Source of the DNA: Thermodesulfobacteriota bacterium
GTDB taxonomy: Bacteria; Desulfobacterota; Anaeroferrophillalia; Anaeroferrophillales; Tharpellaceae
Length of the DNA stretch: 61,655 nucleotides
Assembly (NCBI GenBank): GCA_024763535.1
Contig: JANTFH010000009.1
Span: forward strand, 1-61,655
Direction of reading: 5' to 3'
This document shows positions 1 to 9,190 of the stretch, piece by piece. Within the stretch, counting starts at the first letter, position 1, and the number at the start of each line of letters is the position of its first letter. The translations under genes were made by a program, and so were the position numbers. The notes under the pieces were generated by a model. That model was given only the letters and a program-made list of their open reading frames with translations. It was not told the origin of the DNA and did no database searches.

Positions 1-1580
1 CCGACTTCAGCTGAGCACTTCTCTAGATCTCGCCAGCGCACCTGCGGCCTTTTCAACAATTCTGCCGCTGAAATACCCTGCTGCAAACCCGGGGTCTCAA
101 GCCGATCGAGGGTGGCGGCGGCCGCCGCCGGTTTGATCCGGACGGATTTCAGCCGCTCTTTTCCTTCCTCAGTCAGGGCCCGTTTCTCGCGGGCCATTTC
201 CACCTGAATTTTCTCCACCAGCCCCAGGTTGAAGGCTCTCTCCGTCAATCTTAAATCGGCATTATCTTCACGCAGCAGCAGTCGATATTCCGCCCTTGAG
301 GTAAACATCCGATACGGCTCCCGGGTGCCGCGGCTCACCAAATCGTCAATCATCACCGCGGCATAGGCATCAGAGCGGTCGAGAACGAAGGGTTCCAGAC
401 CTTTAACCTGACAGGCCGCATTGATCCCGGCTATAAGCCCCTGAGCGGCGGCTTCCTCATAGCCGGAAGTCCCGTTAATCTGACCCGCGAGATAGAGTTG
501 TGCCAATTTTTTACTTTCCAGAGTCGATTTCAACTGAGTCGGTTCAACAAAATCGTACTCAATGGCATAAGCCGGCCGCGTGACCACGGCATCTTCCAGA
601 CCCGGCACCGTATGAAAGAGCTCCTGCTGCACCGCCACCGGCAGACAGTTGCCCAGACCTTTAACGTAGATCTCTTCCGTCTCGTAACCTTCTGGCTCCA
701 GGGTTATCTGATGACTCTCATGGTGCGGAAATTTAACAATCTTATCCTCAAGAGAGGGGCAATAACGGGCGCTGACCCCGGTAATCGTACCGTTGTAAAG
801 CGGCGAAAGATCAAGGTTATCACGCAGCAGAGCATGGGTTGCCGCCGTTGTACGGGTTAAATAGCAGGAGAGCTGCTTCTGGGTCACGGCTGAAGTCATA
901 ACTGAAAATGGCCGGGGTTCCAGTATCCCGTCCTGGCGTTCAAGACCGGTAAAATCAATTGAGCGACGGAGCATCCGGGGCGGAGTGCCGGTCTTCATTC
1001 GGCCTATCTTAAATCCCAATTCGCGCAGATTAAGGGCCAACTTCCGGGACGCAAATTCACCGGTACGGCCGGCCGACTGCCGAAATGAACCGATATGGAT
1101 AAGACCATTGAGAAAGGTTCCGGTCGTAATGATTACCGCCCGGGCCCGGTGCTCGACACCGGTTTCATCGACCACCCCACAGACTTTGGAGTTTTCAACC
1201 AGAAGACACTCAACCATGACCTGACGCATCTCAATCCCTGATTGACTCTCTAAAGTGTGTTTCATCTTGCGGTGATAGAGCAGTTTGTCACACTGAACCC
1301 GGGTGCCCTGAACTGCCGGCCCGCGCGAGGTATTCAAGGTGCGAAACTGGATGCCGCAGACATCGGTAATCCGGCCCATGGCCCCGCCTAAGGCATCAAT
1401 CTCTTTAACCAGATGCCCCTTGGCCAGCCCCCCGACCGCCGGATTACAGGACATCTGGGCCACCGTATCCAGATTAAGGCAGAAAACCAGAACATTCAGT
1501 CCCATCCGGGCACCGGCCAGCGCCGCTTCGCAGCCGGCATGTCCGGCGCCGACGACGATTATATCGTAATTATTATGCAT
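1..1580 (-). CDS. mnmG: tRNA uridine-5-carboxymethylaminomethyl(34) synthesis enzyme MnmG (GidA), 3' end outside window
   Basis: FAD-dependent enzyme that, with MnmE, modifies the wobble uridine U34 of certain tRNAs in the cytoplasm. The protein starts [16 protein letters not shown], a dinucleotide-binding loop right at the N-terminus, and continues with family hallmarks such as [23 protein letters not shown] and the Cys-bearing segment KTGTPPR. About 526 residues are present. The family is usually near 620-630 residues, so roughly the last 100 (the MnmE- and tRNA-contacting C-terminus) lie left of base 1. The ATG at 1578-1580 is the natural start because the Rossmann motif follows at once. 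It is divergent from the yihY-type gene, with only about 70 bp between them for both promoters. Confidence 0.97.
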   Translation of the reverse strand, partial: MHNNYDIIVVGAGHAGCEAALAGARMGLNVLVFCLNLDTVAQMSCNPAVGGLAKGHLVKEIDALGGAMGRITDVCGIQFRTLNTSRGPAVQGTRVQCDKLLYHRKMKHTLESQSGIEMRQVMVECLLVENSKVCGVVDETGVEHRARAVIITTGTFLNGLIHIGSFRQSAGRTGEFASRKLALNLRELGFKIGRMKTGTPPRMLRRSIDFTGLERQDGILEPRPFSVMTSAVTQKQLSCYLTRTTAATHALLRDNLDLSPLYNGTITGVSARYCPSLEDKIVKFPHHESHQITLEPEGYETEEIYVKGLGNCLPVAVQQELFHTVPGLEDAVVTRPAYAIEYDFVEPTQLKSTLESKKLAQLYLAGQINGTSGYEEAAAQGLIAGINAACQVKGLEPFVLDRSDAYAAVMIDDLVSRGTREPYRMFTSRAEYRLLLREDNADLRLTERAFNLGLVEKIQVEMAREKRALTEEGKERLKSVRIKPAAAAATLDRLETPGLQQGISAAELLKRPQVRWRDLEKCSAEV

Positions 1581-1650
1581 ATTAAGAATCTAAGAATTTT
1601 TACAATGGTTGAATTTGCATTTTTTGTTAATAGATGTAATAATAAATTTC

Positions 1651-3084
1651 ATGAGTGACTCCAAATTCGAAGAATGGCTCTGGCCGCATAATTTTAATGA
1701 TCTTTCACCGACAGCCCGCAGGTTCCGGGAGATCTGCCGTTTTTTCTATATTTTCTTCACCGAATTCAAACGTGACCGCATAAATCTGCGGGCCGCGGCC
1801 CTGACCTACTCCGTAGTTCTCTCCCTCGTACCGATGCTGGCTCTAGGTACAGCCGTGCTTAAGGGTATCGGAGCCGGTGACCAGATGCAGCGGGCGGCTT
1901 ATCAGCTAATTGAAAACCTGAACGGAGAACCCCGACCCCTCCCCGATCAAAAAACAACCCGGGCTGAACCGGTCGCCAGGCCGGCGGAAAAAGCGGTGCC
2001 TAAGGCGAGCGAGGATTCAACCCGGAGAGCAGCACCTGCGCTTGAAAATGGCTCTTCGGCTCCCAAAAAGGACTTTTCCAACTACCTCTACGAAGCGGTA
2101 GACAAGATTTTCGCCTATGTCGACCGCACCAATTTCGCCGCTTTAGGCATCATCGGTACCCTGATGCTGCTGATCACGGTTCTGATTGTGATCAACGGTA
2201 TCGAAGAGGCCTTGAATGCCATCTGGCATGTTGTCAAAAAACGCACTCCCAGACGTAAATTCATGAACTATATGGCCCTGATCCTGATCTGCCCGCTGAC
2301 CGTCAACATAGGTATCGGAGCGACGACAATGCTCAGTACCCCGGCCATCGCCAGACATATCAATACTTTTATTCCTCTGTTATGGGTTCAAGGTCTGCTG
2401 TTTCAACTTATGCCGGTAACCTTTTTGACCTTCACCTTCGCCCTTATATACTATTTTCTGCCCAATCTCAAAGTCAAAGGCAGCGCCGCCGCTCTGGGCG
2501 GGCTCTTCGCCGCGATTGTTCTGATCTCATTACAGAAAATTTTTATCCTGCTCCAGATAGGCGTTGCCAACTATAATGCTATCTACGGATCATTCGCAAC
2601 CGTGCCGCTGTTTCTGCTCTGGCTTCATTCAGCCTGGCTGGTTTTTCTCGTCGGCTCCGAGGTTTCATTTACCATCCAGCACTACGAAAACTACCACATC
2701 AAAGGCCGCCACCTGCCGCCGGGACCGAAAATGGCTTTGGCCTTTGACCTTATCGATGAGATATACAGACATTTCGAACAACGTCGCCCGTCCACCTTGA
2801 AGAATCTGGCGGCCGCCACCAGTGAATCAACCCTGGCCATAGATGAACTGCTTAAACGACTGGTTAAAGCCAAACTTATCCAGGTCGGTAACCACCATCC
2901 ACCGACCTACCTGCCGACCGCTCCAGCCGACAAATTCAAACCGGAGGAGATTGCAGTGATGCTCTGGGAGGCCGAAGATAAAAAGCCTGAAACCCGGGGC
3001 CGTAAACTTGCCGCAACCTTCTTTGCTGCCGGCAGGCGGGCCTTTCCCGCGCTCTCCTGGGGAGAAGAGAGCAAAGACAGTTAA
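1651..3084 (+). CDS. YihY/BrkB (UPF0761) family inner-membrane protein
   Basis: Multi-pass membrane protein of the YihY/virulence factor BrkB family, function unproven. The sequence shows an N-terminal soluble stretch, the family segment RAAALTYSVVLSLVPMLAL, several long hydrophobic helices and a C-terminal soluble part with a helix-turn-helix look (STLKNLAAATSESTLAIDEL). Between the first helix and the rest is a low-complexity Ala/Pro/Lys insert of about 50 residues, longer than in typical members. An in-frame ATG at 1609 exists, but the residues before ATG 1651 are hydrophobic and unlike the family, so 1651 is preferred (477 aa). It converges with the btuD-like gene, whose stop is only 6 bp away. 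No terminator is visible in that gap. Confidence 0.9.
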   Translation: MSDSKFEEWLWPHNFNDLSPTARRFREICRFFYIFFTEFKRDRINLRAAALTYSVVLSLVPMLALGTAVLKGIGAGDQMQRAAYQLIENLNGEPRPLPDQKTTRAEPVARPAEKAVPKASEDSTRRAAPALENGSSAPKKDFSNYLYEAVDKIFAYVDRTNFAALGIIGTLMLLITVLIVINGIEEALNAIWHVVKKRTPRRKFMNYMALILICPLTVNIGIGATTMLSTPAIARHINTFIPLLWVQGLLFQLMPVTFLTFTFALIYYFLPNLKVKGSAAALGGLFAAIVLISLQKIFILLQIGVANYNAIYGSFATVPLFLLWLHSAWLVFLVGSEVSFTIQHYENYHIKGRHLPPGPKMALAFDLIDEIYRHFEQRRPSTLKNLAAATSESTLAIDELLKRLVKAKLIQVGNHHPPTYLPTAPADKFKPEEIAVMLWEAEDKKPETRGRKLAATFFAAGRRAFPALSWGEESKDS

Positions 3085-3090
3085 AATAAT

Positions 3091-3927
3091 TCAGACCCTG
3101 ACCGAAACCTGCAGCCGCCCCAGACCCGGCGGTGAATAGACTTTAAGCGGCAGATCGTAAAGATCGCTCAAAATCTCATCGGTTATCACTTCCCGGGTCT
3201 CCCCCTGATATCTGATCGTCCCCTCTTTAATCAGAAAAAGATAATCCGCGAAAAGGCAGGCCAGATTTAGATCATGAAAAACCGCCAGCGAGGCCAGCCC
3301 CTGCTCTTCGACTCCGGCCTTAACCAGACGCAGGATTTTAACCGCGTGACTGATATCAAGGTTTGAGGTAGGTTCATCCAGCAGGAGAAGTTTGGGCTCC
3401 TGAGCCAGAGCCCGGGCCAGCAGTACCAACTGTCTCTCGCCGCCGCTTAAATTAGTAATCTCACGCTCGCTTAAATGAGCAATTCCGGTTATCTCAAGCA
3501 CCTCTTCAACCTTTTGGTTGTCAAGATCAAAACCGCTGCCGAAGACCCCTGAAAGATGCGGGTTGCGGCCCATGGCCACGACTTCGCGCACCTTGAAAGG
3601 GAAAGCGATATGGGTCTCTTGGGGCACCACCGCAATTTTTGCGGCGAGCTGTCGGCGGGAGATCAGAGACAACTCCTCACCGGCAAACTTCATACAGCCG
3701 GCCAGCGGTTCGTTGACCCGGCAGATGGTATTTACCAGGGTCGATTTACCGCAGCCGTTGGGCCCCAGAACCCCGCAGAAAAAACCCGACCAGAGTTTGA
3801 AATTAAGTCTGTCCAGAACCGTACGGCCGCTGTAGCCGCAGCTTAAGTCGAGAGCCTCAAACAGAACCTCCCACTCTTTCTGAGCCGGCGGGTTGTCTAA
3901 AACAGCTGAATTTGGCGGTTCGTTCAT
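3091..3927 (-). CDS. ABC transporter ATPase, BtuD/FecE type (cobalamin or iron-chelate uptake)
   Basis: ATP-binding subunit of a periplasmic-binding-protein importer. From ATG 3927 (278 aa) one sees Walker A GPNGCGKST at residues 55-63, the Q-loop VPQE at 101-104, the signature LSGGERQ at 160-166 and Walker B LLLDEPTS at 181-188. The open frame extends upstream to 4083, but that part overlaps the permease gene in another frame, so ATG 3927 (17 nt past the permease stop) is chosen. It is the last gene of the run that also encodes a permease, a binding protein, CobQ and CobO. That context points to B12 or a corrinoid as substrate, although FecE-type iron-siderophore transporters look alike by sequence. 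Confidence 0.9.
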   Translation of the reverse strand: MNEPPNSAVLDNPPAQKEWEVLFEALDLSCGYSGRTVLDRLNFKLWSGFFCGVLGPNGCGKSTLVNTICRVNEPLAGCMKFAGEELSLISRRQLAAKIAVVPQETHIAFPFKVREVVAMGRNPHLSGVFGSGFDLDNQKVEEVLEITGIAHLSEREITNLSGGERQLVLLARALAQEPKLLLLDEPTSNLDISHAVKILRLVKAGVEEQGLASLAVFHDLNLACLFADYLFLIKEGTIRYQGETREVITDEILSDLYDLPLKVYSPPGLGRLQVSVRV

Positions 3928-3943
3928 AATGATAACTGAAAAA

Positions 3944-5011
3944 TTACTGGTGAAATTTTTTCTTGAAGATAACACAGAAAAATGGGGCTCCAAGCAGAGC
4001 CGTAACCACCCCGACGGGAATCTCGGTCGCTCCGGCGACCGTCCTGGCCAGGGTATCGGCGGCAACCAGCACCAGCCCGCCAAGCAGGGCCGAGGCCGGC
4101 AAAAGGCGGCGGTGATCGGGTCCTAAAAGCATACGGTTGATATGAGGCACCACCAGACCGACAAAGCCGATAACGCCGCTCACCGAAACCGCCACGGCAG
4201 TCAGCAGCGCCGCCACCATCAGCAACCGCCGCCGGACCTTGTAGACCTCAACTCCGAGTTGCAGCGCCGTACTGTCACCCATCGCCATAATATTCAAAGA
4301 TCCGGCATGAGCCTGCAGAATCAGCATACAGATCAGAAAATAGGGCAGCAGCAGCCAAACCTGTGACCATAAAGCGCCGGAAAACCCGCCCATAATCCAG
4401 AAAACCACGGAAACCAGTTTCTCTCCGGCAATACTCTGACAGAAACTGATCAGAGATGAGAGAAAAGAAGCAACAATCACGCCGGCTAAAATCATGCTCT
4501 CCGGCATCACCCGCCCCCGGCGACTGGCAATAAAGTAGACCAGAGCCAGAGAGAAGAGCGCCCCGACAAAGGCAAACCAGGGCACCATTGCCGGGCCGGA
4601 GAGAAAAGCCGGCAAGAAGACAAAGGTCGGCAAAAGAATTGCCAGGGTTGCCCCGAAGGCGGCCCCGGCTGAAACCCCGATCGTAAAAGGATCGGCTAAA
4701 GGATTGAGCAAAAGCCCCTGAAAAACCGCCCCGGCCACCCCGAGACCGGCCCCGACCAGAAGTGCGCTCATAATCCGCGGCAGACGCACATCCAGAACAA
4801 TCATTCGGGCCGCGTCCCCGGACCCAGCCCCGTTTTTAAGCAGATCCACAGAGCCTGTAAACAGGTCGACAAAAACCTGTCCGACGGCAGAAAGCGGCAG
4901 CCGGGCCGCGCCGACAGCCGCCGCCACGACCACCATTACCAGCAGCAGAACCAGCAGCAGCAAACAGTATAAAAGTGCCGACATCCGGCGTGATTGATCC
5001 GCACTATGCAA
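3944..5011 (-). CDS. FecCD/BtuC-type ABC transporter permease
   Basis: Membrane permease of the BtuCD/FecCD class, 355 aa, with about nine to ten hydrophobic helices. Family signatures include GAGLGVAGAVFQGLLLNPLA, the stretch DPFTIGVSAGAAFGA and the helix-loop GFVGLVVPHINR, which contacts the ATPase. The start is TTG 5011: an AGGGG Shine-Dalgarno lies about 7 nt upstream and the codon begins 2 nt after the cobQ stop, as expected for translational coupling. ATG 4984 is an alternative that would remove nine residues. Embedded between cobQ and the btuD-like gene, it most likely transports cobalamin or cobinamide. Confidence 0.92.
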   Translation of the reverse strand: MHSADQSRRMSALLYCLLLLVLLLVMVVVAAAVGAARLPLSAVGQVFVDLFTGSVDLLKNGAGSGDAARMIVLDVRLPRIMSALLVGAGLGVAGAVFQGLLLNPLADPFTIGVSAGAAFGATLAILLPTFVFLPAFLSGPAMVPWFAFVGALFSLALVYFIASRRGRVMPESMILAGVIVASFLSSLISFCQSIAGEKLVSVVFWIMGGFSGALWSQVWLLLPYFLICMLILQAHAGSLNIMAMGDSTALQLGVEVYKVRRRLLMVAALLTAVAVSVSGVIGFVGLVVPHINRMLLGPDHRRLLPASALLGGLVLVAADTLARTVAGATEIPVGVVTALLGAPFFCVIFKKKFHQ

Positions 5012-5013
5012 TT

Positions 5014-6558
5014 CTACACCCCTGCTATCCGGTCAACCATTTCCATATCCAGTGAATCCTCAAGCAAACAGGCCAGGGCATTAAAACCATCCTCCTTGCG
5101 CTGCCGGTAGGAGATACCGGAAACTCCGGAAGCGCTATTATCGATCCCGAAAACGTATCTTCGCAACCAATCAAGATAGGCTTTGCGAAACCCGTCGTCA
5201 TCAAATATACCGTGCAGATAAGTTCCTAAGATACGCCCGTCAGCAGCAACCAACCCGTCATTATACTCACTCCCGTCCGCTTTTACCAGGCGCAGCAGCG
5301 GATTCGCTGTATCCTCGCAAGTCAAAGTCCGTCCCTGATGAATCTCATAACCGCAAACCTTTAGAGAACTGCCGAAAACCGGATTTATCACCCGGCCCCG
5401 ACATTGAACGGTTATCTTTTCCGGAGCCATCTCGGTTACCAACGGCAGCAGATCACAGCCTTCAACCTCACCCACGGAAGATTCTACCCTTTTCGGATCC
5501 AGAAGTTTTCGGCCCAGCATCTGAAATCCCCCGCAGATGCCGACCACGGCCCCGCCAGCTAAGGCAAAGGCTTTTAATCTCTCAATCAATCCGATCTCCC
5601 GTAACGAAATCAGATCAGCCAGAGTATTTTTACTGCCGGGCAGAATAATCAACTGGTAGCCGACCAAAGGAGAACCGGGATCGATATAGCTCAGTTCAAC
5701 CTCCGGTTCATGCTGCAGGGGGTCGAAATCGGTAAAATTTGAGATATGCGGCAGGCGGATCACCCCGATCATCAGTTTCCGGCGGGCCGCCGTCATCTCA
5801 CTTGAGTTCTGATCTAAAGCCGAATCATCATCCAGGACCACACCGTCCTCTTCCGGAATATAGATCTCCCGGCCGAACCAGGGAACGACCCCGGCAAAAG
5901 GCACTCCGGTGCGATTATTGATGGTTTCAAGACCGGGATTGAGCAGGTTCACATCACCCCGAAATTTATTGATAATAAAAGCCTTGATCAAGTCGCGCTC
6001 AGCCGGCTCAAGCAACTCCAGCGTTCCCACCAAAGAGGCGAAAACCCCGCCTTTATCGATATCGCCGATCAGCAGAACCGGGGCCTTGACCCGCAGAGCA
6101 AGCCCCATATTGACGATATCTTTGTCTCTTAAGTTGATCTCGGCCGGGCTCCCGGCCCCTTCGATAATTACCAGTTCATAAGAGTCCCTAAGACGCTGTA
6201 GACTGCTCGATACCGCCTTCCAGGCCGTCTCTTTGTAATTGTGATAAACCGCGGCCGACATATTCGCCACCGGCTGTCCGTGGATAATCACCTGGGCGCC
6301 GGTATCACTGTTGGGTTTGATTAAGACCGGATTCATATCGACATGCGGTTTGAGACCACAGGCTTCAGCCTGCGTGGCCTGAGCCCGGCCGATCTCCGCG
6401 CCCTCCGGGGTAATGAAGGAGTTCAAGGCCATATTCTGCGCCTTGAAGGGAGCCACCTTTAAGCCGCGCCGATGATACAGACGACAGAGACCGGCCACCA
6501 GAGCACTCTTGCCGACACTCGAGCCGGTTCCCTGTAACATCAGTAATTTTGCAGTCAT
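5014..6558 (-). CDS. cobQ: Cobyric acid synthase (CobQ/CbiP)
   Basis: Glutamine-dependent, ATP-using amidase that amidates four carboxyl groups of adenosylcobyrinic acid a,c-diamide in late B12 synthesis. At 514 aa it has the normal family length. The N-terminal synthetase domain carries the P-loop GTGSSVGKS at residues 10-18 and family segments such as FKAQNMALNS and GRAQATQAEAC. The C-terminal type-I glutamine amidotransferase domain has the nucleophile Cys342 in GICGGFQMLG and a later GTYLHGIF segment. Both domains look intact. It lies between the 58-aa Cys-rich gene and the btuC-like gene in the B12 run. Only CobO and CobQ of the synthesis pathway are here, so the cell may salvage corrinoids or keep the other genes elsewhere. 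Confidence 0.97.
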   Translation of the reverse strand: MTAKLLMLQGTGSSVGKSALVAGLCRLYHRRGLKVAPFKAQNMALNSFITPEGAEIGRAQATQAEACGLKPHVDMNPVLIKPNSDTGAQVIIHGQPVANMSAAVYHNYKETAWKAVSSSLQRLRDSYELVIIEGAGSPAEINLRDKDIVNMGLALRVKAPVLLIGDIDKGGVFASLVGTLELLEPAERDLIKAFIINKFRGDVNLLNPGLETINNRTGVPFAGVVPWFGREIYIPEEDGVVLDDDSALDQNSSEMTAARRKLMIGVIRLPHISNFTDFDPLQHEPEVELSYIDPGSPLVGYQLIILPGSKNTLADLISLREIGLIERLKAFALAGGAVVGICGGFQMLGRKLLDPKRVESSVGEVEGCDLLPLVTEMAPEKITVQCRGRVINPVFGSSLKVCGYEIHQGRTLTCEDTANPLLRLVKADGSEYNDGLVAADGRILGTYLHGIFDDDGFRKAYLDWLRRYVFGIDNSASGVSGISYRQRKEDGFNALACLLEDSLDMEMVDRIAGV

Positions 6559-6583
6559 ATAACGAATCTCTTAGTAAAAAAGT

Positions 6584-6760
6584 TTACTCATTTTTACCGA
6601 TCAAATAGATCGGACAATCGAGACGGTATTTGCAGGTTTCCTGCGGATGATGACACTCCAGATCATCTGTAACCTCAAAAATATCTTTATACTTTTCACA
6701 AGTCAAATATTTGCGATCGTATATTCCCTGCTCTTCATTAATCTTTTTCTCGTCAATCAT
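6584..6760 (-). CDS. Small Cys/His-rich protein (58 aa) in the B12 operon
   Basis: Not a recognised family. From ATG 6760, preceded by AAAGGTAA, the product is 58 residues with Cys21, Cys36, His37, His38, Cys43 and Cys49, a spacing that suggests a bound metal or cluster. It is acidic to neutral with no signal peptide or membrane helix. The frame can be read further upstream to 6877, but that would sit inside the binding-protein gene. The ATG 6760 lies 4 nt past the btuF-like stop, which fits operon expression. Its position between the corrinoid-binding protein and CobQ hints at a corrinoid-related or cobalt-related role, which is inference only. Confidence 0.7.
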   Translation of the reverse strand: MIDEKKINEEQGIYDRKYLTCEKYKDIFEVTDDLECHHPQETCKYRLDCPIYLIGKNE

Positions 6761-6764
6761 AAAA

Positions 6765-7691
6765 TTACCTTTTCTCATTTTTAGTGAAAGCTTCGGGGTG
6801 AATAAATTCAGCAATGCGGGCCAGGCCCTCAACAATCCGCGGCGACGGCCGGTCGACGATGTCGGAATCGACAACATAAATCCGCCGTCTGCGTACCGCC
6901 GGAATCGCTGTCCAGCGCTGCCAGCTTAAACGAAAACGGTCATAATCGGTATCGGGAGACATTGAAGAGATAATGATAACCTCCGGGGCCTCGACAATAA
7001 CCTTCTCAATCGCATAGGTGGGATAACGAACCGGATTATTCGCGGTCACCAGAATACCTCCAGACCGCCGAATAAGATCGGCGGCAAAGGTTTTCCGGTT
7101 GGCGGTGACAATCGGATCAACTCCAACCTGATAAAAAACCCGCTGTGTTTTTAAGCCGGCCACCCGGTTTTGAATTTCGGCAACCTTTTTTTTCATCGCC
7201 GCAATCACCTGCCGGGCCCGCTCCTTGGAACCGGTTATGGCCCCCAGATTAGCGATCGAGATATAGATGGTATCGAGATCAACCGGCTTGACCCGGTAGA
7301 CCGGTATCTTAAATTTTCCCAGAGCGGCCGAGGTCTTGGCATCCTGCCGCTCACTGCCGACAATAACCAGATCGGGGACCAGGGCCAGGATCTTTTCCAG
7401 ACTGGGGTTAAAAAAAGTACCGACTTTAGGTTTAGTTGCGGTGGCCGGAGGATAGGTCGCGAACTCGGTCACGCCGACAATGCGCTCATCAACGCCTAAA
7501 GCAAAAAGAATTTCCGTAAGGCTCGGCGAGAGCGGCAGGATGCGCTGCGCGTAATCCGGGATTTCAATAATATTGCCGGTTTCATCGGTGACGGTCCGGG
7601 CCAGAGCCGCACTGGAACCGCATAAAAGCAGGATGATACCGATCAGCATTAAGCGCAGAAGGAATAATTTAATTGAAAAAGAGGACATCAT
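6765..7691 (-). CDS. Periplasmic corrinoid-binding protein, BtuF type
   Basis: Solute-binding protein of the helical-backbone class (BtuF/FhuD fold) that would deliver a corrinoid to the btuC/btuD-like transporter. Residues 1-31 form a signal peptide with a hydrophobic core ending in AALA; no lipobox Cys is seen, so the protein should be free in the periplasm. The mature part opens with TVTDETGNIIEIP and RILPLSPSLTEILFALG, typical of the family, followed by the segment PDLVIV and a long linking helix. The length of 308 aa is normal. A second ATG at 7688 gives almost the same protein. Substrate assignment rests on the neighbouring cobO and cobQ; heme or iron-chelate binders are close relatives. 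Confidence 0.88.
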   Translation of the reverse strand: MMSSFSIKLFLLRLMLIGIILLLCGSSAALARTVTDETGNIIEIPDYAQRILPLSPSLTEILFALGVDERIVGVTEFATYPPATATKPKVGTFFNPSLEKILALVPDLVIVGSERQDAKTSAALGKFKIPVYRVKPVDLDTIYISIANLGAITGSKERARQVIAAMKKKVAEIQNRVAGLKTQRVFYQVGVDPIVTANRKTFAADLIRRSGGILVTANNPVRYPTYAIEKVIVEAPEVIIISSMSPDTDYDRFRLSWQRWTAIPAVRRRRIYVVDSDIVDRPSPRIVEGLARIAEFIHPEAFTKNEKR

Positions 7692-7766
7692 AAATAAAGG
7701 AATATCTTGAAAATTAGAGTTTTTGTTTGCGGGTAAGGCAAATTTTTAACCGGTCTCAATTCCCTA

Positions 7767-8489
7767 TTATGATGACAGTAGGTGAACCACGGAAAGCCCG
7801 GCGCAGTACTGCCCCGGGAAAACCGCATGCAGACGCCCCAGAAGAGAACGCACCTGTAACGGCCCCTCATGCCCCGGAGTACCGTTCTCCTTGATCCGGG
7901 CACAGGTATAATCGAGGCTGAGAAACTCCGGTTCACTTAAGCAGAGAGAGATCATATGGACAATACCGCGGCGCTCCTGAGCCCTGGGAACGACTCTGTC
8001 GACCATCAGTGCCAGATCATGGGCCTTGAAAAATTCTGCGTTGAGTTCAGTGACCATCTCTTCCAGTTCCGAACGGCCCATTGCCGGAGAAAATCTTTTC
8101 TGCAAAAGCCGGTACTCATTTTTCCCGATAACCAGGGCCCCGACTCCGGCTGACGGAAGATCATCACAGCTGCCGTTGCCGAATACCAGAAAAAAAGTTA
8201 TCTGGTTCCAGAGCTTGGAGTTATCAATAGGAAACAGTCTAAGCTCACGGTTAACAACCGGCTGAGTTGTAATTTCAACGGCAATTTTTCGCGCGAAGAA
8301 CGCGGCCGCATACTCTTCAAGCCGGGCTTTGGCGGAATTTACATAAGCGGTGGCGGCCGCCGCCTCAGGCATCGTAATTTGCAGGATATCATCACGATTA
8401 CGGCCGGCTCCGATCAGATAATCGAGAGCTTTACCGAGAAAGGGGGCACGATAATTTACATAACCTAAAAAACCGGCAACCGTCGCCAT
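7767..8489 (-). CDS. Unknown 240-aa protein translationally coupled to cobO
   Basis: I do not recognise this family. The protein is soluble, 240 aa, with no signal peptide or membrane helix. Visible features are an Ala-rich helix (residues about 41-68), a glycine-containing segment FLVFGNGSCDD, a second one PSAGVGALVIGKNEY, and a C-terminal half with scattered Cys and His. Its ATG overlaps the cobO stop in the arrangement TGATG, so it is almost certainly co-translated with the adenosyltransferase. The next gene (btuF-like) begins 75 nt further on. The context suggests a corrinoid-handling role such as salvage or remodelling. It does not obviously match CbiZ, CobU, CobS or CobD. Confidence 0.75.
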   Translation of the reverse strand: MATVAGFLGYVNYRAPFLGKALDYLIGAGRNRDDILQITMPEAAAATAYVNSAKARLEEYAAAFFARKIAVEITTQPVVNRELRLFPIDNSKLWNQITFFLVFGNGSCDDLPSAGVGALVIGKNEYRLLQKRFSPAMGRSELEEMVTELNAEFFKAHDLALMVDRVVPRAQERRGIVHMISLCLSEPEFLSLDYTCARIKENGTPGHEGPLQVRSLLGRLHAVFPGQYCAGLSVVHLLSS

Positions 8490-9034
8490 CAGAATTCAAT
8501 CCCCCGCTGGGCCTTGATCCCCTGCTGATAGGGATGTTTGATCTCACGCATTTCGGTTACCAGATCGGCCGCTTCAATGAGTTCACCGGGAGCATTGCGG
8601 CCGGTTAAAATAACATGCAGGCGCTGTGGTTTCCGGGCCAGGGTATCCAACACCGTAGAGACCGGCAGAAGACCGTAACTCAGCGCGTAATTGACCTCGT
8701 CACAAACGATTAGATCATACTCATCACTTAAAATTCTGGCCGCGCATTCGGCCCAGGTTTTCTCCGCCAGGGCGCAATCTTCGGGAGCCGGCTCGCCGTC
8801 ACCCAGTTTGAGAAAACCGTGGCCCATCGGTTCAAGAGAGAAATTAGGAAATTTTTCCGCCGCGTTCAATTCACCGTAACGCCAGCCGCCTTTGATAAAC
8901 TGAACCATGGCCACCTTAAAACCCTGTCCCAGAGCGCGAAAAACCGTCCCTAACGCGGCCGTAGTTTTCCCCTTACCGTTACCGGTGTTAACGATAATCA
9001 GACCATGCCGTTTACTACCACTCTCTTCAGTCAT
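8489..9034 (-). CDS. cobO: Cob(I)yrinic acid a,c-diamide adenosyltransferase (CobO/BtuR family)
   Basis: ATP:corrinoid adenosyltransferase that attaches the 5'-deoxyadenosyl group to cobalt(I) corrinoids, used both in synthesis and salvage. The N-terminal P-loop GNGKGKTT covers residues 18-25 from ATG 9034, followed by segments MVQFIKGGWRYGE and LIVCDEVNYAL that belong to the family; the length of 181 aa fits. An upstream in-frame ATG at 9064 exists, but a GGGAG Shine-Dalgarno sits just before ATG 9034, so this is chosen. It is the first gene of the B12 run and has a strong promoter candidate at 9097-9125. No B12 riboswitch was seen in front of it. Confidence 0.95.
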   Translation of the reverse strand: MTEESGSKRHGLIIVNTGNGKGKTTAALGTVFRALGQGFKVAMVQFIKGGWRYGELNAAEKFPNFSLEPMGHGFLKLGDGEPAPEDCALAEKTWAECAARILSDEYDLIVCDEVNYALSYGLLPVSTVLDTLARKPQRLHVILTGRNAPGELIEAADLVTEMREIKHPYQQGIKAQRGIEF

Positions 9035-9096
9035 AAAAAATCTCCCACAGCCCACTGCCGGCATAACCGGTTTAAGTTTACGTCAAAATATCGGCT

Positions 9097-9125
9097 AAGT
9101 TAAACCAGCTCACAACCCTTGTCAA
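9097..9125 (-). promoter_or_regulatory. Sigma-70 type promoter for the cobO operon
   Basis: Read on the minus strand: -35 TTGACA (9125-9120), a 17-nt spacer, and -10 TAACTT (9102-9097). The cobO start is about 60 nt downstream. The spacing is ideal and the -35 is a perfect consensus. No B12-box-like conserved segment is present between it and the gene, so the operon does not look riboswitch-controlled. Confidence 0.6.
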
Positions 9126-9132
9126 GTTAATG

Positions 9133-9168
9133 AATGATTGAGGCTGCGCCGCAGGTTATAATCAATCA
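9133..9168 (-). terminator. Possible weak terminator or hairpin after cysK
   Basis: Downstream of the cysK stop the minus strand can pair TGATTGA with TCAATCA around an inner CTGC/GCAG hairpin. There is no clean U-run, only a T-rich tail. It sits just before the cobO promoter, where a terminator would make sense. Weak support. Confidence 0.3.
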
Positions 9169-9190
9169 TGCTGAACAGCTATTACTATTT

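Noticed and set aside
498-1658. Plus-strand frames of 60-120 codons across the mnmG region
   Set aside because: They are antisense shadows of mnmG with no family resemblance and no Shine-Dalgarno.
3928-4083. N-terminal extension of the btuD-like ATPase to 4083
   Set aside because: It overlaps the end of the permease gene and reads as non-family residues; ATG 3927 is better.
9035-9190. B12 riboswitch before cobO
   Set aside because: The leader is too short and lacks the B12-box and the usual paired segments; only a promoter is visible.
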